Positions 50,301 to 53,139 of a stretch of 64,000 nt of DNA are shown in pieces. The notes below the pieces were generated by a model. The model was not told the DNA's origin. It worked only from the letters and a program-made list of their open reading frames with translations, and did no database searches. Position 1 is the stretch's first letter; each line of letters opens with the position of its first letter. A program made the translations under genes and the position numbers. This stretch comes from Zygaena filipendulae (lineage: Eukaryota; Arthropoda; Insecta; Lepidoptera; Zygaenidae), in assembly GCA_907165275.2 (NCBI GenBank), contig OU015678.1, positions 1,426,001-1,490,000 of the forward strand, written 5' to 3'.

Positions 50301-50593
50301 AGACTCTACCCAACAAAAACAATCCGCATCCTGACTTATCGGACGCTGAAGCCGATAAGCCGAAGCTCTCGCCGCTGTCACCGGTCAACGAAGATACAAA
50401 CGAAGATGTGAAGAGCAACAAGCTGTACGCGTCGTCTTCGAGCTGTCAAAGTGACAGCTTCAGAGATTACGACTCCAAGATGGCGCCCGGCGCGTTTTTC
50501 AACCGCGACAACGCCACGTTTTCCAATATGGAGGACGGTGATGACTTCGACAGCGACGCGAGCGCGTCTGACGAGGAAATCAATGTGACATGA
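13564..50593 (+). CDS. Dbx: Dbx homeobox transcription factor (five exons, 509 aa)
   Basis: Joining 13564-14371, 28916-29041, 33740-33811, 35089-35234 and 50216-50593 gives 1530 nt with consistent phase, GT/AG introns and a stop. The homeodomain (residues 341-400) reads RRAVFSD near its start, then [12 protein letters not shown] and [12 protein letters not shown], with Gln50 and Asn51. This is the DBX class, and the SKERELL tail with NPHPDLSD also matches that family. Eh1-like motifs FLVDNIL (52-58) and FSVSAIL (248-254) suggest Groucho-dependent repression. An acidic stretch covers 95-135. Cys174, 177, 182 and 187 form a C-x2-C-x4-C-x4-C cluster. The C-terminus is acidic and ends EEINVT. In flies and vertebrates Dbx proteins are nuclear repressors that specify interneurons. 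The same role is inferred here. Confidence 0.95.
14460..14642 (-). mobile_element. Helitron-like element, family A, degraded
   Basis: CTAG at 14460 (minus-strand 3' end) is followed by a degraded hairpin and GACAACGTGTAGG, AAAATTTCATAATAATCGG. The 5' end is eroded. Confidence 0.65.
14862..15050 (-). mobile_element. Helitron-like element with both ends
   Basis: CTAGCTGTGCCCCGCGG at 14862 and the complement of a TC start (…ATTATTAGA) at 15050. The internal GAGAATCGGTCAAGCCG is shared with other copies. Confidence 0.8.
15051..15417 (+). mobile_element. Helitron-like element, 3' end clear
   Basis: Ends CGCGGGTAAAACTGCGGGGG, ACAGCTAG at 15417. CTGTCTGTCTGTTCACG and TCTCCCAATCTACTGAACG lie inside. 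The start is uncertain, possibly abutting the previous copy. Confidence 0.65.
15561..15660 (-). mobile_element. Helitron-like 3' fragment
   Basis: CCCCGCGGTTTCACCTGCG then CCCGCGGGTATTCCGG and CCCTGACAACG. It breaks off after about 100 bp. Confidence 0.65.
16023..16249 (-). mobile_element. Helitron-like element, family A', with CATC microsatellite
   Basis: CTAG at 16023, TC complement (TAGTAGGA) at 16249. It contains a (CATC)n run near its 5' end, a feature of this subfamily. A second, shorter degraded copy follows at about 16252-16340. Confidence 0.85.
16365..16560 (-). mobile_element. LINE/SINE 3' tail
   Basis: Read on the minus strand: CCAGCTGAAAACCAGCGCTG, then GCTGAGCCGGGACC, ending in AAATAAATTTA and a T-rich simple tail. 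The shared CCAGCGCTG motif links it to the tail at 6640-6822. Confidence 0.55.
16659..16838 (+). mobile_element. Helitron-like element, family C, complete (180 bp)
   Basis: Starts TCTTAAAATCACGTGTCACG and ends GCGGATGAAATCGCGGG, AGACAGCTAG. Very similar to copies at 10971, 17575, 57345 and 57593. Confidence 0.9.
17140..17520. promoter_or_regulatory. GC-richer, repeat-poor island in intron 1
   Basis: Contains CGTCCTTGTCGCACGCGTGG and a C-rich run in otherwise AT-rich DNA with no similarity to the repeats seen here. Candidate enhancer by composition only. Confidence 0.3.
17575..17762 (+). mobile_element. Helitron-like element, family C, complete (188 bp)
   Basis: TCTTAATATATATAAATCAC start, hairpin GCGGATGAAATCGCGGGGG, CTAG at 17762. 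The next Helitron-like copy starts almost immediately after it. Confidence 0.9.
17765..18050 (+). mobile_element. Helitron-like element, family E
   Basis: Contains CAAATTAACAGCTTTTCAT, CGGCTGGACCGATTTTGACG and GGGACTTTCACTCGC, then the shared 3' end GTGGGTGAAACCGCGAGG. CTAG is partly duplicated (CTACTAGCTAG). Confidence 0.8.
18051..19424. other. Intron 1 DNA without recognised genes
   Basis: A GC-richer, repeat-poor stretch at about 18290-18480 is a weak candidate regulatory element. The rest is AT-rich and unassigned. Confidence 0.5.
19425..19684 (+). mobile_element. Helitron-like element, degraded
   Basis: Has TCTGTTTGCGATAAAATTAA and AACGGAATTTCATGCAG, and ends with a mutated hairpin and ACAGCTATAG near 19684. 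Confidence 0.6.
19795..19919 (+). mobile_element. Helitron-like element, family A, internally deleted
   Basis: TC start at 19795, TTATAAATGCGAAAGTG, then a deletion joins CATTCACG to GTGAAACCGCGGGGAACAG. CTAG ends at 19919. The tail of the next LINE abuts it. Confidence 0.8.
19921..20650 (-). mobile_element. 5'-truncated non-LTR retrotransposon (LINE) with poly(A) tail
   Basis: The minus strand encodes the C-terminal part of a reverse-transcriptase ORF2. [16 protein letters not shown] and [12 protein letters not shown] are recognisable, followed by a [12 protein letters not shown] stretch. The frame then shifts near 20165, and the normal end ([20 protein letters not shown]) continues in another frame to a stop near 19993. 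The 3' end is GGTAATCACTTATCATCAGG and a poly(A) (poly-T on plus, 19922-19934). The copy is dead (5' truncation and frameshift). The clade within the Jockey/CR1-like group is not assigned. Confidence 0.85.
20670..20805 (-). mobile_element. Helitron-like fragment, family A
   Basis: GAAATTCTGGGACAAAAAG, TTGACAACGTGTACGC and GTGAAAGCGTAACAAAC are present. The hairpin end is damaged (no clean CTAG). Confidence 0.65.
20850..21177. other. Intron 1 DNA, slightly GC-richer, unassigned
   Basis: The segment 20905-21080 is GC-richer and free of the repeats described here. No gene or known motif recognised. Confidence 0.4.
21178..21411 (+). mobile_element. Helitron-like element, family B
   Basis: Starts TCTATACTAATATTATAAAG. 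The body has AGGAAAGATTTTATTTTTTG and ACTACTAGACCGATTTC, and it ends CGCGGGTGAAACCGCGGG, AAACGTAG. A GAAA microsatellite lies near the start. Confidence 0.8.
21595..21784 (+). mobile_element. Helitron-like element, degraded
   Basis: The 3' end reads CTGCGGATGAAACCATGG, GGGACAGCTAA (mutated CTAG). GGTACAGAAAAGGACATAG is shared with family A. Confidence 0.7.
21785..24124. other. Intron 1 DNA with a MITE fragment and candidate islands
   Basis: A fragment of the M5 MITE (AACGTAAAAAAAGAAAT and ATAACGGACTAAAAACT) lies at about 22360-22490. GC-richer, repeat-poor islands lie at 22560-22780 and 23590-23825. The latter stays open for 64 codons with a hydrophobic start, but I judge it non-coding. Confidence 0.5.
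24125..24412 (+). mobile_element. tRNA-derived SINE
   Basis: The head includes CCCGATTGGCGCTGTAGG and a strong B box GGTTCGATTCC (24189 region), the internal Pol III promoter. It ends in a TTATT-rich tail. The same family occurs on the minus strand at 33817-33935 (3' half) and 46683-46796 (head). Confidence 0.75.
24464..24719 (+). mobile_element. Helitron-like element, family D (256 bp)
   Basis: Starts TCTATCTATCTATATATAT, then AAAATGCTTTGTCCTGAA and CGCACAGCCTAAAC, and ends CGCGGGTGAAACCGCGTGG, GACAGCTAG. Its sister copy is 55291-55529. Confidence 0.85.
24730..24880. promoter_or_regulatory. GC-richer, repeat-poor island in intron 1
   Basis: Includes CGCAGCGACGCCTCCGCCG and CAGGGCCTACGCGGAGG. 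It is flanked by repeats but resembles none of them. Candidate regulatory element by composition only. Confidence 0.3.
25048..25250 (-). mobile_element. Helitron-like element, family A
   Basis: CCAGCTGTGCCCCGCGG (CTAG mutated to CCAG), GGGATAAAAAGTACCC, GATGATCGGTTGAGCCC, and an ACGGACAGACAGACAG run near the 5' end. Confidence 0.8.
25454..25690. mobile_element. PIF/Harbinger-like palindromic MITE (237 bp)
   Basis: Almost the whole element is an inverted repeat: CCGCCGCACTCAGAGTCGAC at the left is mirrored at the right. TAA flanks it on both sides (25451-25453 and 25691-25693), fitting the TWA duplication of PIF/Harbinger. A copy of exactly the same length is at 43649-43885. Confidence 0.85.
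25691..26299. other. Intron 1 DNA, AT-rich, nothing recognised
   Basis: No coding sequence or repeat with clear ends was identified between the palindromic MITE and the next Helitron-like copy. Confidence 0.4.
26300..26598 (+). mobile_element. Helitron-like element, family E
   Basis: Contains AAATTAACAGTTTTTCC, GGGACTTTCACTCGCAG and a 3' end CGTGGGCGAAACCGCGGGG, AACAGCGAG (mutated CTAG). Confidence 0.8.
26645..26898 (-). mobile_element. Helitron-like element, family A', with expanded CATCCAAA array
   Basis: CTAG at 26645 and TC complement (TAGTAGGA) at 26898. About ten CATCCAAA/CATCTAAA units (26798-26868) sit near its 5' end, so the internal microsatellite has expanded in this copy. Confidence 0.9.
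27285..27560. mobile_element. MITE, family M5 (TTGGACACGTATTTTT)
   Basis: Left part ATTGGACACGTATTTTTTC is mirrored by AAATACGTGTGTATTG at the right. The core has CACGTGACGTCAC and CCCCACCCTAAACTTTAATG. The outermost ends are eroded. Confidence 0.7.
27640..27870. promoter_or_regulatory. GC-rich island in intron 1, candidate regulatory element
   Basis: Contains GGGCCGCGCCCCGCGCACC and a block with TAATCCCATTAATC, a bicoid/orthodenticle-type homeodomain pair. Repeat-free in this window. 1.1-1.3 kb upstream of exon 2. Confidence 0.35.
27972..28346. repeat. Interspersed repeat R1
   Basis: Shares GAGGATAACACTGTGCTTTT, ATTACGAATGCAAGG and TTTCAACCCGCTTCTCAGG with an inverted copy at 58119-58455. 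Copies are about 350 bp; the class is unknown to me. Confidence 0.7.
28347..28915. other. End of intron 1, AT-rich
   Basis: Contains a CCTCCCCTTTTTGGGAAGTC fragment at about 28605-28635 that matches the terminal motif of the foldback family at 51.4 kb. The polypyrimidine tract CTTTATCTTTTCAG precedes exon 2. Confidence 0.6.
28916..29041 (+). CDS. Dbx: Dbx exon 2 (Pro-, His- and Gln-rich linker)
   Basis: 126 nt, phase 1 in and out, acceptor TTTTCAG|AC and donor G|GTGAGT. It encodes residues 270-311 (42), with the split codon 312 shared with exon 3. It includes [17 protein letters not shown] and a His/Gln-rich stretch [15 protein letters not shown]. No domain is recognised; this is linker between the eh1 motif and the homeodomain. 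Confidence 0.88.
29281..29405 (+). mobile_element. LINE/SINE 3' tail with (ATTCT)n
   Basis: Contains AAACCGCCTTTTGTGGC and ends GGTGTACAATAAAGAG followed by (TATTC)n. Typical of lepidopteran non-LTR 3' ends; 5' truncated. Confidence 0.7.
30622..30710. mobile_element. Fragment of MITE family M5
   Basis: AATGGGCTAGTTGACTAAT, TTTTTTACGTAGG and AATAACGGAGTTACATTGAG match the left end of the copy at 58762. Confidence 0.6.
30980..31194 (-). mobile_element. Helitron-like element, family A', left unit of a tandem pair
   Basis: CTAG at 30980 and TC complement (TTGGTAGGA) at 31194, immediately followed by CTAG of the next copy. ATGCCAAATTTCATCCAAAT is shared with 26645 and 49869. Confidence 0.9.
31195..31381 (-). 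mobile_element. Helitron-like element, family A', right unit of a tandem pair
   Basis: CTAG at 31195 abuts the end of the previous copy with no spacer; it ends ATTAGTAGGA at 31381. An internal deletion removes part of the CAAATTTCATCC segment. Confidence 0.9.
31385..31560 (-). mobile_element. LINE fragment, end of an RTE-like reading frame
   Basis: On the minus strand the last codons read [12 protein letters not shown], like the C-terminus common in lepidopteran RTE-type elements. The plus strand shows ACGTCCACTGCTGGACACAG. Too short to be functional. Confidence 0.55.
32668..33049. mobile_element. Mariner-like MITE with 28-bp perfect inverted ends
   Basis: Ends CACACATCAAAAGTGTC then TAGGGATCAAG are mirrored exactly at the right, and TA flanks both ends (32668-32669, 33048-33049). 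No transposase frame is present. The perfect ends suggest recent activity. Confidence 0.75.
33255..33330 (+). mobile_element. LINE 3' tail fragment
   Basis: Ends CAATGTCTTATGCAAATAA, then an (ATT)n tail. Confidence 0.4.
33335..33548 (-). mobile_element. MITE, family M6 (TGGACGCAGATAAGCAATA)
   Basis: The right end TATTGCTTATCTGCGTCCA is intact; the left end is eroded. The body matches the copies at 52850 and 63598 in opposite orientation. Confidence 0.8.
33740..33811 (+). CDS. Dbx: Dbx exon 3 (short linker exon)
   Basis: 72 nt, phase 1 in and out, acceptor TTCCAG|TG and donor G|GTAACT. It encodes a Pro/Ala-rich stretch containing FPLPGAFPW; residues 312-335. GC content is much higher than the flanking intron, and both phases fit, so it is real despite its size. 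A family-F repeat fragment (about 33690-33722) ends shortly before the acceptor. Confidence 0.85.
33817..33935 (-). mobile_element. SINE 3' half, immediately inside the exon 3 donor
   Basis: An (ATT)n tail begins at 33817 and ATCTACTTGATCCCACAGTA, GTCGTGGAAACCAAGC match 24305-24400 in reverse. The tRNA head is missing (5' truncation). Confidence 0.75.
33978..34020 (-). mobile_element. Helitron-like 3' fragment
   Basis: CCCCGCGCGGTCTCACCCGCG, then a break. Confidence 0.45.
34025..34350. mobile_element. MITE, family M5
   Basis: Ends TAGACACGTATTTTTTGC and GAAAAATACGTGTCCAAAA are inverted. The core has TGACGTCACTAACCGC and TAGTGACGTCACGCG. The outer right end is AAGGCGGACTAAAAAAT. Confidence 0.8.
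34351..34500 (-). mobile_element. Helitron-like fragment, family A
   Basis: TTTCCGCGGGAATTCCGGG, GAGGATCAGTTGAGTCG and CGTAACAAACAAACTCAC are present; the hairpin end is lost. Confidence 0.7.
34525..34719 (+). mobile_element. Helitron-like element, family B
   Basis: AAGAGGAAAGATTTGAAT, GCTACATTATCCCTGAG and ACCGCGGGTGAAATGGCG, ending GCAGCCAG (mutated CTAG). Confidence 0.75.
34743..34930 (-). mobile_element. Helitron-like element, family F
   Basis: CTAG at 34743 and the hairpin are shared, but the body is different: AAATGAAGGAATTTTCAAAA, TCAGTTCAGTAAATCCAG. Related fragments lie at 33690-33722 and 56725-56825. Confidence 0.75.
35089..35234 (+). CDS. Dbx: Dbx exon 4 (homeodomain residues 1-44)
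   Basis: 146 nt, phase 1 in and phase 0 out; acceptor CACGCAG|GC, donor CAG|GTGGGA. It encodes residues 336-384: [29 protein letters not shown] and GLKDSQ, i.e. helices I and II and the start of helix III of the homeodomain. The reading frame stays open into the intron, but the next exon restores the expected VKIWFQN. The intron between residues 44 and 45 is a recurrent homeobox position. Confidence 0.95.
35262..35630. mobile_element. MITE, family M5, long foldback copy beside the exon 4 donor
   Basis: Left TTGTAGGTAGATTAATAAAA and TTGGACACTTATTTTTTC are mirrored by ACACGTGTCCAATATATTTT and AATCTACAAGACGGACTA. It contains a duplicated CACTAACCG block. It starts about 30 bp after the donor. 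Confidence 0.85.
35631..35850 (-). mobile_element. Two Helitron-like fragments, family A
   Basis: AGGATAAAAGTACCATTTG and TCAACGTGTATGCGAC are followed by a second unit with GGAGTTCCCGCAGGAGC and ATGATCACCGGTTGAG, GCAACAAACAAACTGAC. Confidence 0.7.
36115..36500. promoter_or_regulatory. GC-richer, repeat-poor island in intron 4
   Basis: Contains AACGCGTTCCAATTTGG, AACACGCGCGTTTAGCCG and a GGGGTTGGGGTG run. Candidate regulatory element by composition only. The interval 35851-36999 outside it is AT-rich and unassigned. Confidence 0.3.
37000..37145. repeat. Interspersed repeat R2, copy 1
   Basis: Shares CAAACTAAACGTGTATACAA, GAAGATATCTGCTTC and TTGCAAGATTCCAC with 42895-43025. A (CATA)n run follows. 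The class is not recognised. Confidence 0.65.
37260..37400. promoter_or_regulatory. GC-richer island with homeodomain-type TAAT cores
   Basis: GAATTAATCGCCGTCCTGCC, ACGGATAATTGAGGAGCG and CGAATTAAAGAC carry several TAAT/ATTA cores in a repeat-free block. A candidate enhancer, possibly autoregulatory; inference only. Confidence 0.35.
37600..37825 (+). mobile_element. Helitron-like element, family E
   Basis: CAAATTACCAGCTTTTCAC, (CTGT)n, CGGCTGGATCGATTTTAACG, ending CGCGGGGAACAGCTAG at 37825. The left half of the hairpin is deleted. Confidence 0.8.
37826..38799. other. Intron 4 DNA with a conserved-looking block
   Basis: 38240-38510 is GC-richer and holds an 85-codon frame with a hydrophobic C-terminal half. 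No family is recognised and codon usage is not convincing, so I treat it as a possible regulatory block. The rest is AT-rich. Confidence 0.4.
38800..39091 (+). mobile_element. Helitron-like element, family A, with duplicated 3' region
   Basis: TATAAATGCGAATGTGAC, GTTACGCTTTCAAG, GGACATAGATATTGCAC, then a second GAAATTTTGTATACAC and CGGAATTTCCGTGGG block ending ATCAGCTAG at 39091. Confidence 0.75.
39159..39320 (-). mobile_element. Helitron-like element, family A, 3' hairpin lost
   Basis: CCCGCGGGAATTCCGGG, CCCCTGACAACGTG, GTGAAAGCGTAACAGAC and the intact 5' end TTTATAATATTAGTAGGG. Confidence 0.8.
39321..40535. other. Intron 4 DNA with two GC-rich islands
   Basis: Islands at 39380-39500 (CCGCCGCGTCTCGACTCCCG) and 40230-40385 (GCGGCGCGCGGCGGCGCGG) are repeat-free candidates for regulation. 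Between them the DNA is AT-rich and unassigned. Confidence 0.4.
40536..41174. mobile_element. MITE or short DNA transposon with ATAGGGTACTTGCATGAA ends
   Basis: Left AATAGGGTACTTGCATGAA and right TTCATGCAAGTACCCTATT are exact inverts about 640 bp apart. The interior has no recognisable transposase; a 95-codon frame inside looks random. The superfamily is not assigned. Confidence 0.75.
41304..41513 (+). mobile_element. Helitron-like element, family B
   Basis: AAGAGGAAAGATTTGATTTC, ACTACTGGACCGATTTC, TCGCGGGTGAAACCGCG, CAGGACAGCTAG ending 41513. Well preserved. Confidence 0.85.
41514..42676. other. Intron 4 DNA, AT-rich, nothing recognised
   Basis: No gene. A short tandem similarity GTCACCA(C/T)AGATAATGTTG occurs twice near 42238 and 42270. 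Otherwise unassigned. Confidence 0.4.
42677..42742 (+). mobile_element. Helitron-like 3' fragment
   Basis: ATCCCGGAATTCCCACGGG, AACTCCGAAATTAACGC and a final CCACTAG, with the hairpin's second half lost. Confidence 0.6.
42895..43025. repeat. Interspersed repeat R2, copy 2
   Basis: CAAACTAAACGTGTATACAA, GAAGATATCTGCTTC and TTGCAAGATTCCAC, as in 37000-37145. Confidence 0.65.
43301..43933. mobile_element. Composite foldback MITE with a second MITE nested inside
   Basis: Outer ends GCGCTTATTACAC and GCAATTTC are mirrored across about 45 bp at 43889-43933 and flanked by TTA (43298-43300, 43934-43936). Inside, the unit TTAGGGTCGGTGAGTGAGAG recurs in alternating orientation near 43364, 43460, 43518 and 43600, with long GA/CT runs. 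The 237-bp palindromic MITE sits within it. Without the insert the host element is about 393 bp. Confidence 0.8.
43649..43885. mobile_element. PIF/Harbinger-like palindromic MITE (237 bp), nested
   Basis: Same length and nearly the same sequence as 25454-25690. TTA flanks both sides (43646-43648, 43886-43888), giving the expected TWA duplication. Confidence 0.88.
44165..44260 (+). mobile_element. LINE 3' tail
   Basis: CCTATAAACAGGGTCCATAA ... GGATGTGCAATAAATAAATA, with an (AAAT)n tail. It directly abuts a Helitron-like fragment. Confidence 0.55.
44261..44441 (-). mobile_element. Helitron-like element, family A, hairpin lost
   Basis: TTCCCGCGGGAATTCCGGG, CCCCTGACAATGTG, GATGATCGGTTGAGCCG, GTGAAAGCGTAACAGAC and a 5' end GATAATATTAGTAGGG. 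Confidence 0.8.
44745..44960. promoter_or_regulatory. Candidate regulatory island in intron 4
   Basis: Repeat-free block with TGAATATTCA palindromes, CGGCGGCCGTGTTTACATTC (forkhead-like TGTTTAC) and an octamer-like ATTTGCAT. Inference from motif density and composition. Confidence 0.35.
45476..45790 (+). mobile_element. tRNA-headed SINE with LINE-like body
   Basis: The head TATAGCTCAGTGCAGG, GTGCGTTCGGATCCCAG resembles a tRNA. Further on, ATCGGTGGTAGGGCAC, GAAAATCTGTCGTCGAGCAC and CCCATTCCAGGC match the minus-strand SINE at 59928-60275. The middle is rearranged. Confidence 0.65.
45841..45920 (-). pseudogene. tRNA-like pseudogene or SINE head
   Basis: Read on the minus strand: CGTGGTAACTCAGCGATAG (A-box-like) and GGGGATTTGATCCC (B-box-like). 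The stems do not pair cleanly, so a working tRNA is unlikely. Confidence 0.4.
45921..46682. other. Intron 4 DNA, AT-rich, nothing recognised
   Basis: CTAGGGAAAAACAAAGTAC and the following A-rich stretch resemble 42322-42400 (GGTAAAACAAAGTAATTGC, GCGGAATAAA), so a small unclassified repeat may be shared by the two sites. No gene. Confidence 0.35.
46683..46796 (-). mobile_element. tRNA-derived SINE, head part
   Basis: On the minus strand: CAACCCGATTGGCGCAGTAG, GGGTTCGATTCCAGGTGG (B box), GAACTTTGTGTAATGAAC. Same family as 24125-24412. Confidence 0.75.
46797..47800. other. Intron 4 DNA with one GC-rich island
   Basis: 47050-47210 (ACACGGCGCGGGCACAGC, GGGCCGGGCGTCAGCTG) is repeat-free and a candidate regulatory element. 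The rest is AT-rich with no gene seen. Confidence 0.4.
47880..48040 (+). repeat. Widespread insect repeat 3' segment (GGGTACGGAACC)
   Basis: ATGAGATACAGGCTGGTGAC, (ACAGACGG)n, GTAATAGGGTCCCGTTTTAC and TTTGGGTACGGAACC form a motif common in insect intergenic DNA. The element type is not assigned. Confidence 0.6.
48041..48649. other. Intron 4 DNA, AT-rich, nothing recognised
   Basis: No gene or clear repeat ends. Short open frames here look random. Confidence 0.4.
48650..48793 (+). mobile_element. Helitron-like element, family A, 3' part
   Basis: GTTGTCAGGGGTACAGAG, AATTCCCGCGGGAACTTCG, CGCGGGTGAAACCGCGG; the final CTAG is lost. Confidence 0.75.
48890..49078 (+). mobile_element. Helitron-like element, family A
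   Basis: AAAATGCGAATGTTTGTGG, ATAATGAAATTTTGCACAC, GTCAGGAGTACAGAGAAGG, CGCGGGTGAAACCGCAGGG, ending AACAAACAG (mutated CTAG). Confidence 0.75.
49079..49868. other. Intron 4 DNA with two repeat fragments
   Basis: A foldback-end fragment (CTCCTTTTTGGAAGTCGG) lies at about 49650-49682 and a Helitron-like fragment (GGAGTTCCCACGGGAATTA) at 49708-49775. The rest is AT-rich. Confidence 0.5.
49869..50068 (-). mobile_element. Helitron-like element, family A', 147 bp before the last Dbx exon
   Basis: CTAG at 49869, CCGCGGTTTCACCCGCGG, then a short internal duplication of CCAAATTTGA, ATTTCATCCAAATGCAG, CATCCAAACATCCACAC. The 5' end is truncated. Confidence 0.85.
50216..50593 (+). CDS. Dbx: Dbx exon 5 (homeodomain helix III and acidic C-terminus)
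   Basis: 378 nt, phase 0. Acceptor TTGTCCCCAG|GTC. It starts [20 protein letters not shown], completing the homeodomain, then a family-typical [10 protein letters not shown] and NPHPDLSD, a Pro/Ser stretch KLSPLSPV, a Ser-rich [10 protein letters not shown] and an acidic end [16 protein letters not shown]. The stop is at 50591-50593. The frame is open upstream into the intron to 50084, but that part is intronic in character. Confidence 0.95.
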   Translation, partial: VKIWFQNRRMKWRNSKERELLASGGSREQTLPNKNNPHPDLSDAEADKPKLSPLSPVNEDTNEDVKSNKLYASSSSCQSDSFRDYDSKMAPGAFFNRDNATFSNMEDGDDFDSDASASDEEINVT

Positions 50594-50631
50594 CGTGTTT
50601 TTGTATTGTATATTCAAATGTAATTATATCA

Positions 50632-50637
50632 ATTAAA
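50632..50637 (+). terminator. Dbx: Putative poly(A) signal of Dbx
   Basis: ATTAAA 39 bp after the stop codon, in a T-rich context. No canonical AATAAA is closer. A longer 3' UTR using a later signal is possible. Confidence 0.4.
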
Positions 50638-50724
50638 ATTAAGTAGGGTACCTATATCGTGTAAATGTTTTGATTCGCGTATTCGATGTGGAAAGACAGC
50701 AGCTGAATTTACTATTATGATACA

Positions 50725-50998
50725 CTAGCTGTGCCCCGCGGTTTCACCCGTGTGTAACTAAAATATAATCCACAGCTAACCGATAACGCAGCGTACGCAA
50801 AAGGAAGCAATGGAAGCTCTCTAAAGGAATATTTTTTACCGTTTTATAGCAAAAATTTTTGTTGCTGCTCCGTTCCTATAATTGGTCTCAGGCCTCAGCG
50901 TGATGATATATAGCCTATAGCCTTCCTCGGTAAATGGGCTATCTAACACTGAAAGAATATTTCAAATAGTTCCTGAGAATGACGTCAATCGAGTGCGA
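50725..50998 (-). mobile_element. Helitron-like element, family G
   Basis: CTAGCTGTGCCCCGCGGTTT and CACCCGTG are the shared 3' end. The body is different: CAGCGTACGCAAAAGG, GATATATAGCCTATAGCC, AATGGGCTATCTAACACTG, TAGTTCCTGAGAATGACG. The 5' end is eroded. Confidence 0.75.
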
Positions 50999-51362
50999 AA
51001 AATACTATATATTTATCCATCCCTAATTCAACTCCTCCTCCTGTCCTGAACTCAGACGAAATAAAAACTCAAGACGGAGCGCTGTCAACAACAAAGTGAA
51101 GCCGGTTTCGTAAACATGTGGGCATTTAGTGAGTGTTGCCGTGCAGTGAAAACTTATTACCCAAAATTGTTAAGTTCTAGAAAGATGAATGGATAAGTAA
51201 ACACATAGATAAGTTAGTATTTTTTTAAGTTGTATACCTCGGTTGTATATTCGAGAACCTTAAAAATATAGGTTTCGAAGTTATGATAAAACATGGAAAA
51301 TAAAAATTAACGCCTATTTACACTTACATTAATTTTGTGAATATTAAATTTTTTTACAAAAT
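50999..51362. other. Downstream of Dbx, nothing recognised
   Basis: The motif AACTCAAGACGGAGCGCTG at 51066 recurs inverted near 52745 (CAGCGCTCCGTCTTGAGTTT). The two may be the inverted ends of a larger element of about 1.7 kb containing the foldback. No gene. Confidence 0.4.
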
Positions 51363-51748
51363 AATTAAAACCGACTTCCAAAAAAACAAAACTAAAAAGC
51401 TAAAAATAACAAAATACCGATTTAATCCAACAGACAATAATACACGTAATACCTACTATGATTGGTTTGTGCTGCCACTTTTCGATTTGAATTCGGTGCC
51501 AAGCCCGCTTACGTCTGCCCACTTGGGTTGTTTAGTTCACGACGAGCTCATGGCGGGAGTGGAATTAGCTCATCTATCTACTTACTCCATACTTGGCTTG
51601 TTACCGACTTCATATCGAAAAGTGGTAGTACAAACCAATAATAGTAGGTATTACGTGTATTATTGTCTGTCTACGTCTGTTGGAATAAATCGGTATTTTG
51701 ATATTTTAAGCTTTTTAGTTTTGTGTTTTTTGGAAGTCGGTTTTAATT
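51363..51748. mobile_element. Foldback element with about 140-bp inverted arms
   Basis: AATTAAAACCGACTTCCA at the left is mirrored at the right. The arms continue through ATACCGATTTAATCCAACAG and CACGTAATACCTACTATGAT to a 90-bp loop. Transcribed, it would form a long hairpin. The terminal motif GGAAGTCGGTT recurs at 28620, 49665 and 52335. Confidence 0.8.
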
Positions 51749-52345
51749 TTTTTGGTAAAAATTTGTTAATTTCTTGCTTTTAAGTGAGACGGTTTGTAAT
51801 GTATCTAAGTTACAATAGCCTGAAGTTAACTACTCATCATCTTTTACAAAATATTGCTCTTCTCGATGTAGGGACGTTAATTTTTGAGGAGTTCTCCTGG
51901 TACATCACACTCAGTTCCACTTTGCCATATCGATGTGAGTTGTGACGAGCATAAATTGTTTAGGAACCATTTAAAGTAAACGAATCGGAACTCGTGAAAT
52001 ACCTATTATTGAGTAGTTCCAATGATCATCTGTGGTCTTCATCATCAGTTCCACTTCTTCAAATTTTGCTTTCCGAAAGCAAATGAACGATTTACTTTAA
52101 AAAATACTCAAATCGGTATAGGTGTGCTTATTATTTTTGAAGAGTTCCCTCGATTTCTCCAAGATCACATCATCAGATCCCGATTTGGTGACAATGGGAC
52201 CTAATTGAGAGTAAACCCTTTCAAACAAAAAAAGAATTTTCGAAATCGGTCCAACCGTCTTTGAGTAATCGGTGAACCTACATAAAAAAAAAAACATACA
52301 TACAATCAAATGCATAACCTCCTGCTTTTTGGAAGTCGGTTAAAA
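51749..52345. other. Related repeat ending GGAAGTCGGTT
   Basis: 52110-52345 (AGTAATCGGTGAACC, an A run, CATACATACAATC, CTGCTTTTTGGAAGTCGG) is a further member of the foldback-end family; 51749-52110 is probably older sequence of the same kind. No gene. Confidence 0.45.
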
Positions 52346-52849
52346 AGTTAAAATCGAAAAAGGTAAATGAACGTGTTACATTACGTTCCAGGTCACATTA
52401 ACTTACCCAAAAAACGGGGACTATTGTGACGCTCACTAGTAGCAACACTTATGAAAGTTGTGGAGGTTTTGTGTTCCAAGTTGTCATAAATTAATAAAAT
52501 TGATATTTTATTAAAAATGTGGTTCTATTCTGCTTTTTAATTTTCGAAAATTGGTTTATACACCCTCTCACTACAAAATTCGGCATTTTTTCTTAAAAAA
52601 ATAGAAATTATTACAGCGTGACACTCCGCGCGTCGGAATTGCTTTACTGACAAGGTAAGGCGTAGTTTCGTTATATGTGTGTGCGTGTAACTGTGCATGT
52701 ACACGCCGAGGCGTAGTTTTACTGCTTCACTTCTTTGTTCACAGCGCTCCGTCTTGAGTTTTTATTTCGTCTGAGGTCCTGAACGGGAATTTCAGAACGA
52801 AACGTATACGCGGCAACAACACGTTAACTTTCAAACTAGCAAAAATAAT
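52346..52849. other. Intergenic DNA, nothing recognised
   Basis: AT-rich except 52615-52770. It contains the inverted partner (near 52745) of the motif at 51066. Confidence 0.35.
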
Positions 52850-53079
52850 TGGACGCAGATAATCAATAACATGTTAACCCACAAAGTTAAGTTGCCTATT
52901 CAGAACGATTTATTGAGAGTTAGTGGACGTTTTTTAATTATGTGTTTACCTTATTACATTGTTTAAGTATGTAACTAAATATTGAACATAAAAAATGTTG
53001 ACAGAAAATGACGCTATAATTTTAAAACACGATTTACTCAAAATTTCTCCAGTGTGGATCTATTGCTTATCTATGTCCA
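52850..53079 (+). mobile_element. MITE, family M6
   Basis: TGGACGCAGATAATCAATAA at the left, TTGCTTATCTATGTCCA at the right. The body (GAACGATTTATTGAGAG, GTGTTTACCTTATTACATTG) matches 63598-63843 and 33335-33548. Confidence 0.85.
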
Positions 53080-53139
53080 ATTGAAAAATGAATGCTGACC
53101 GATACATAATGATTAAAAATAAAGAGATAAACTTTGTAA

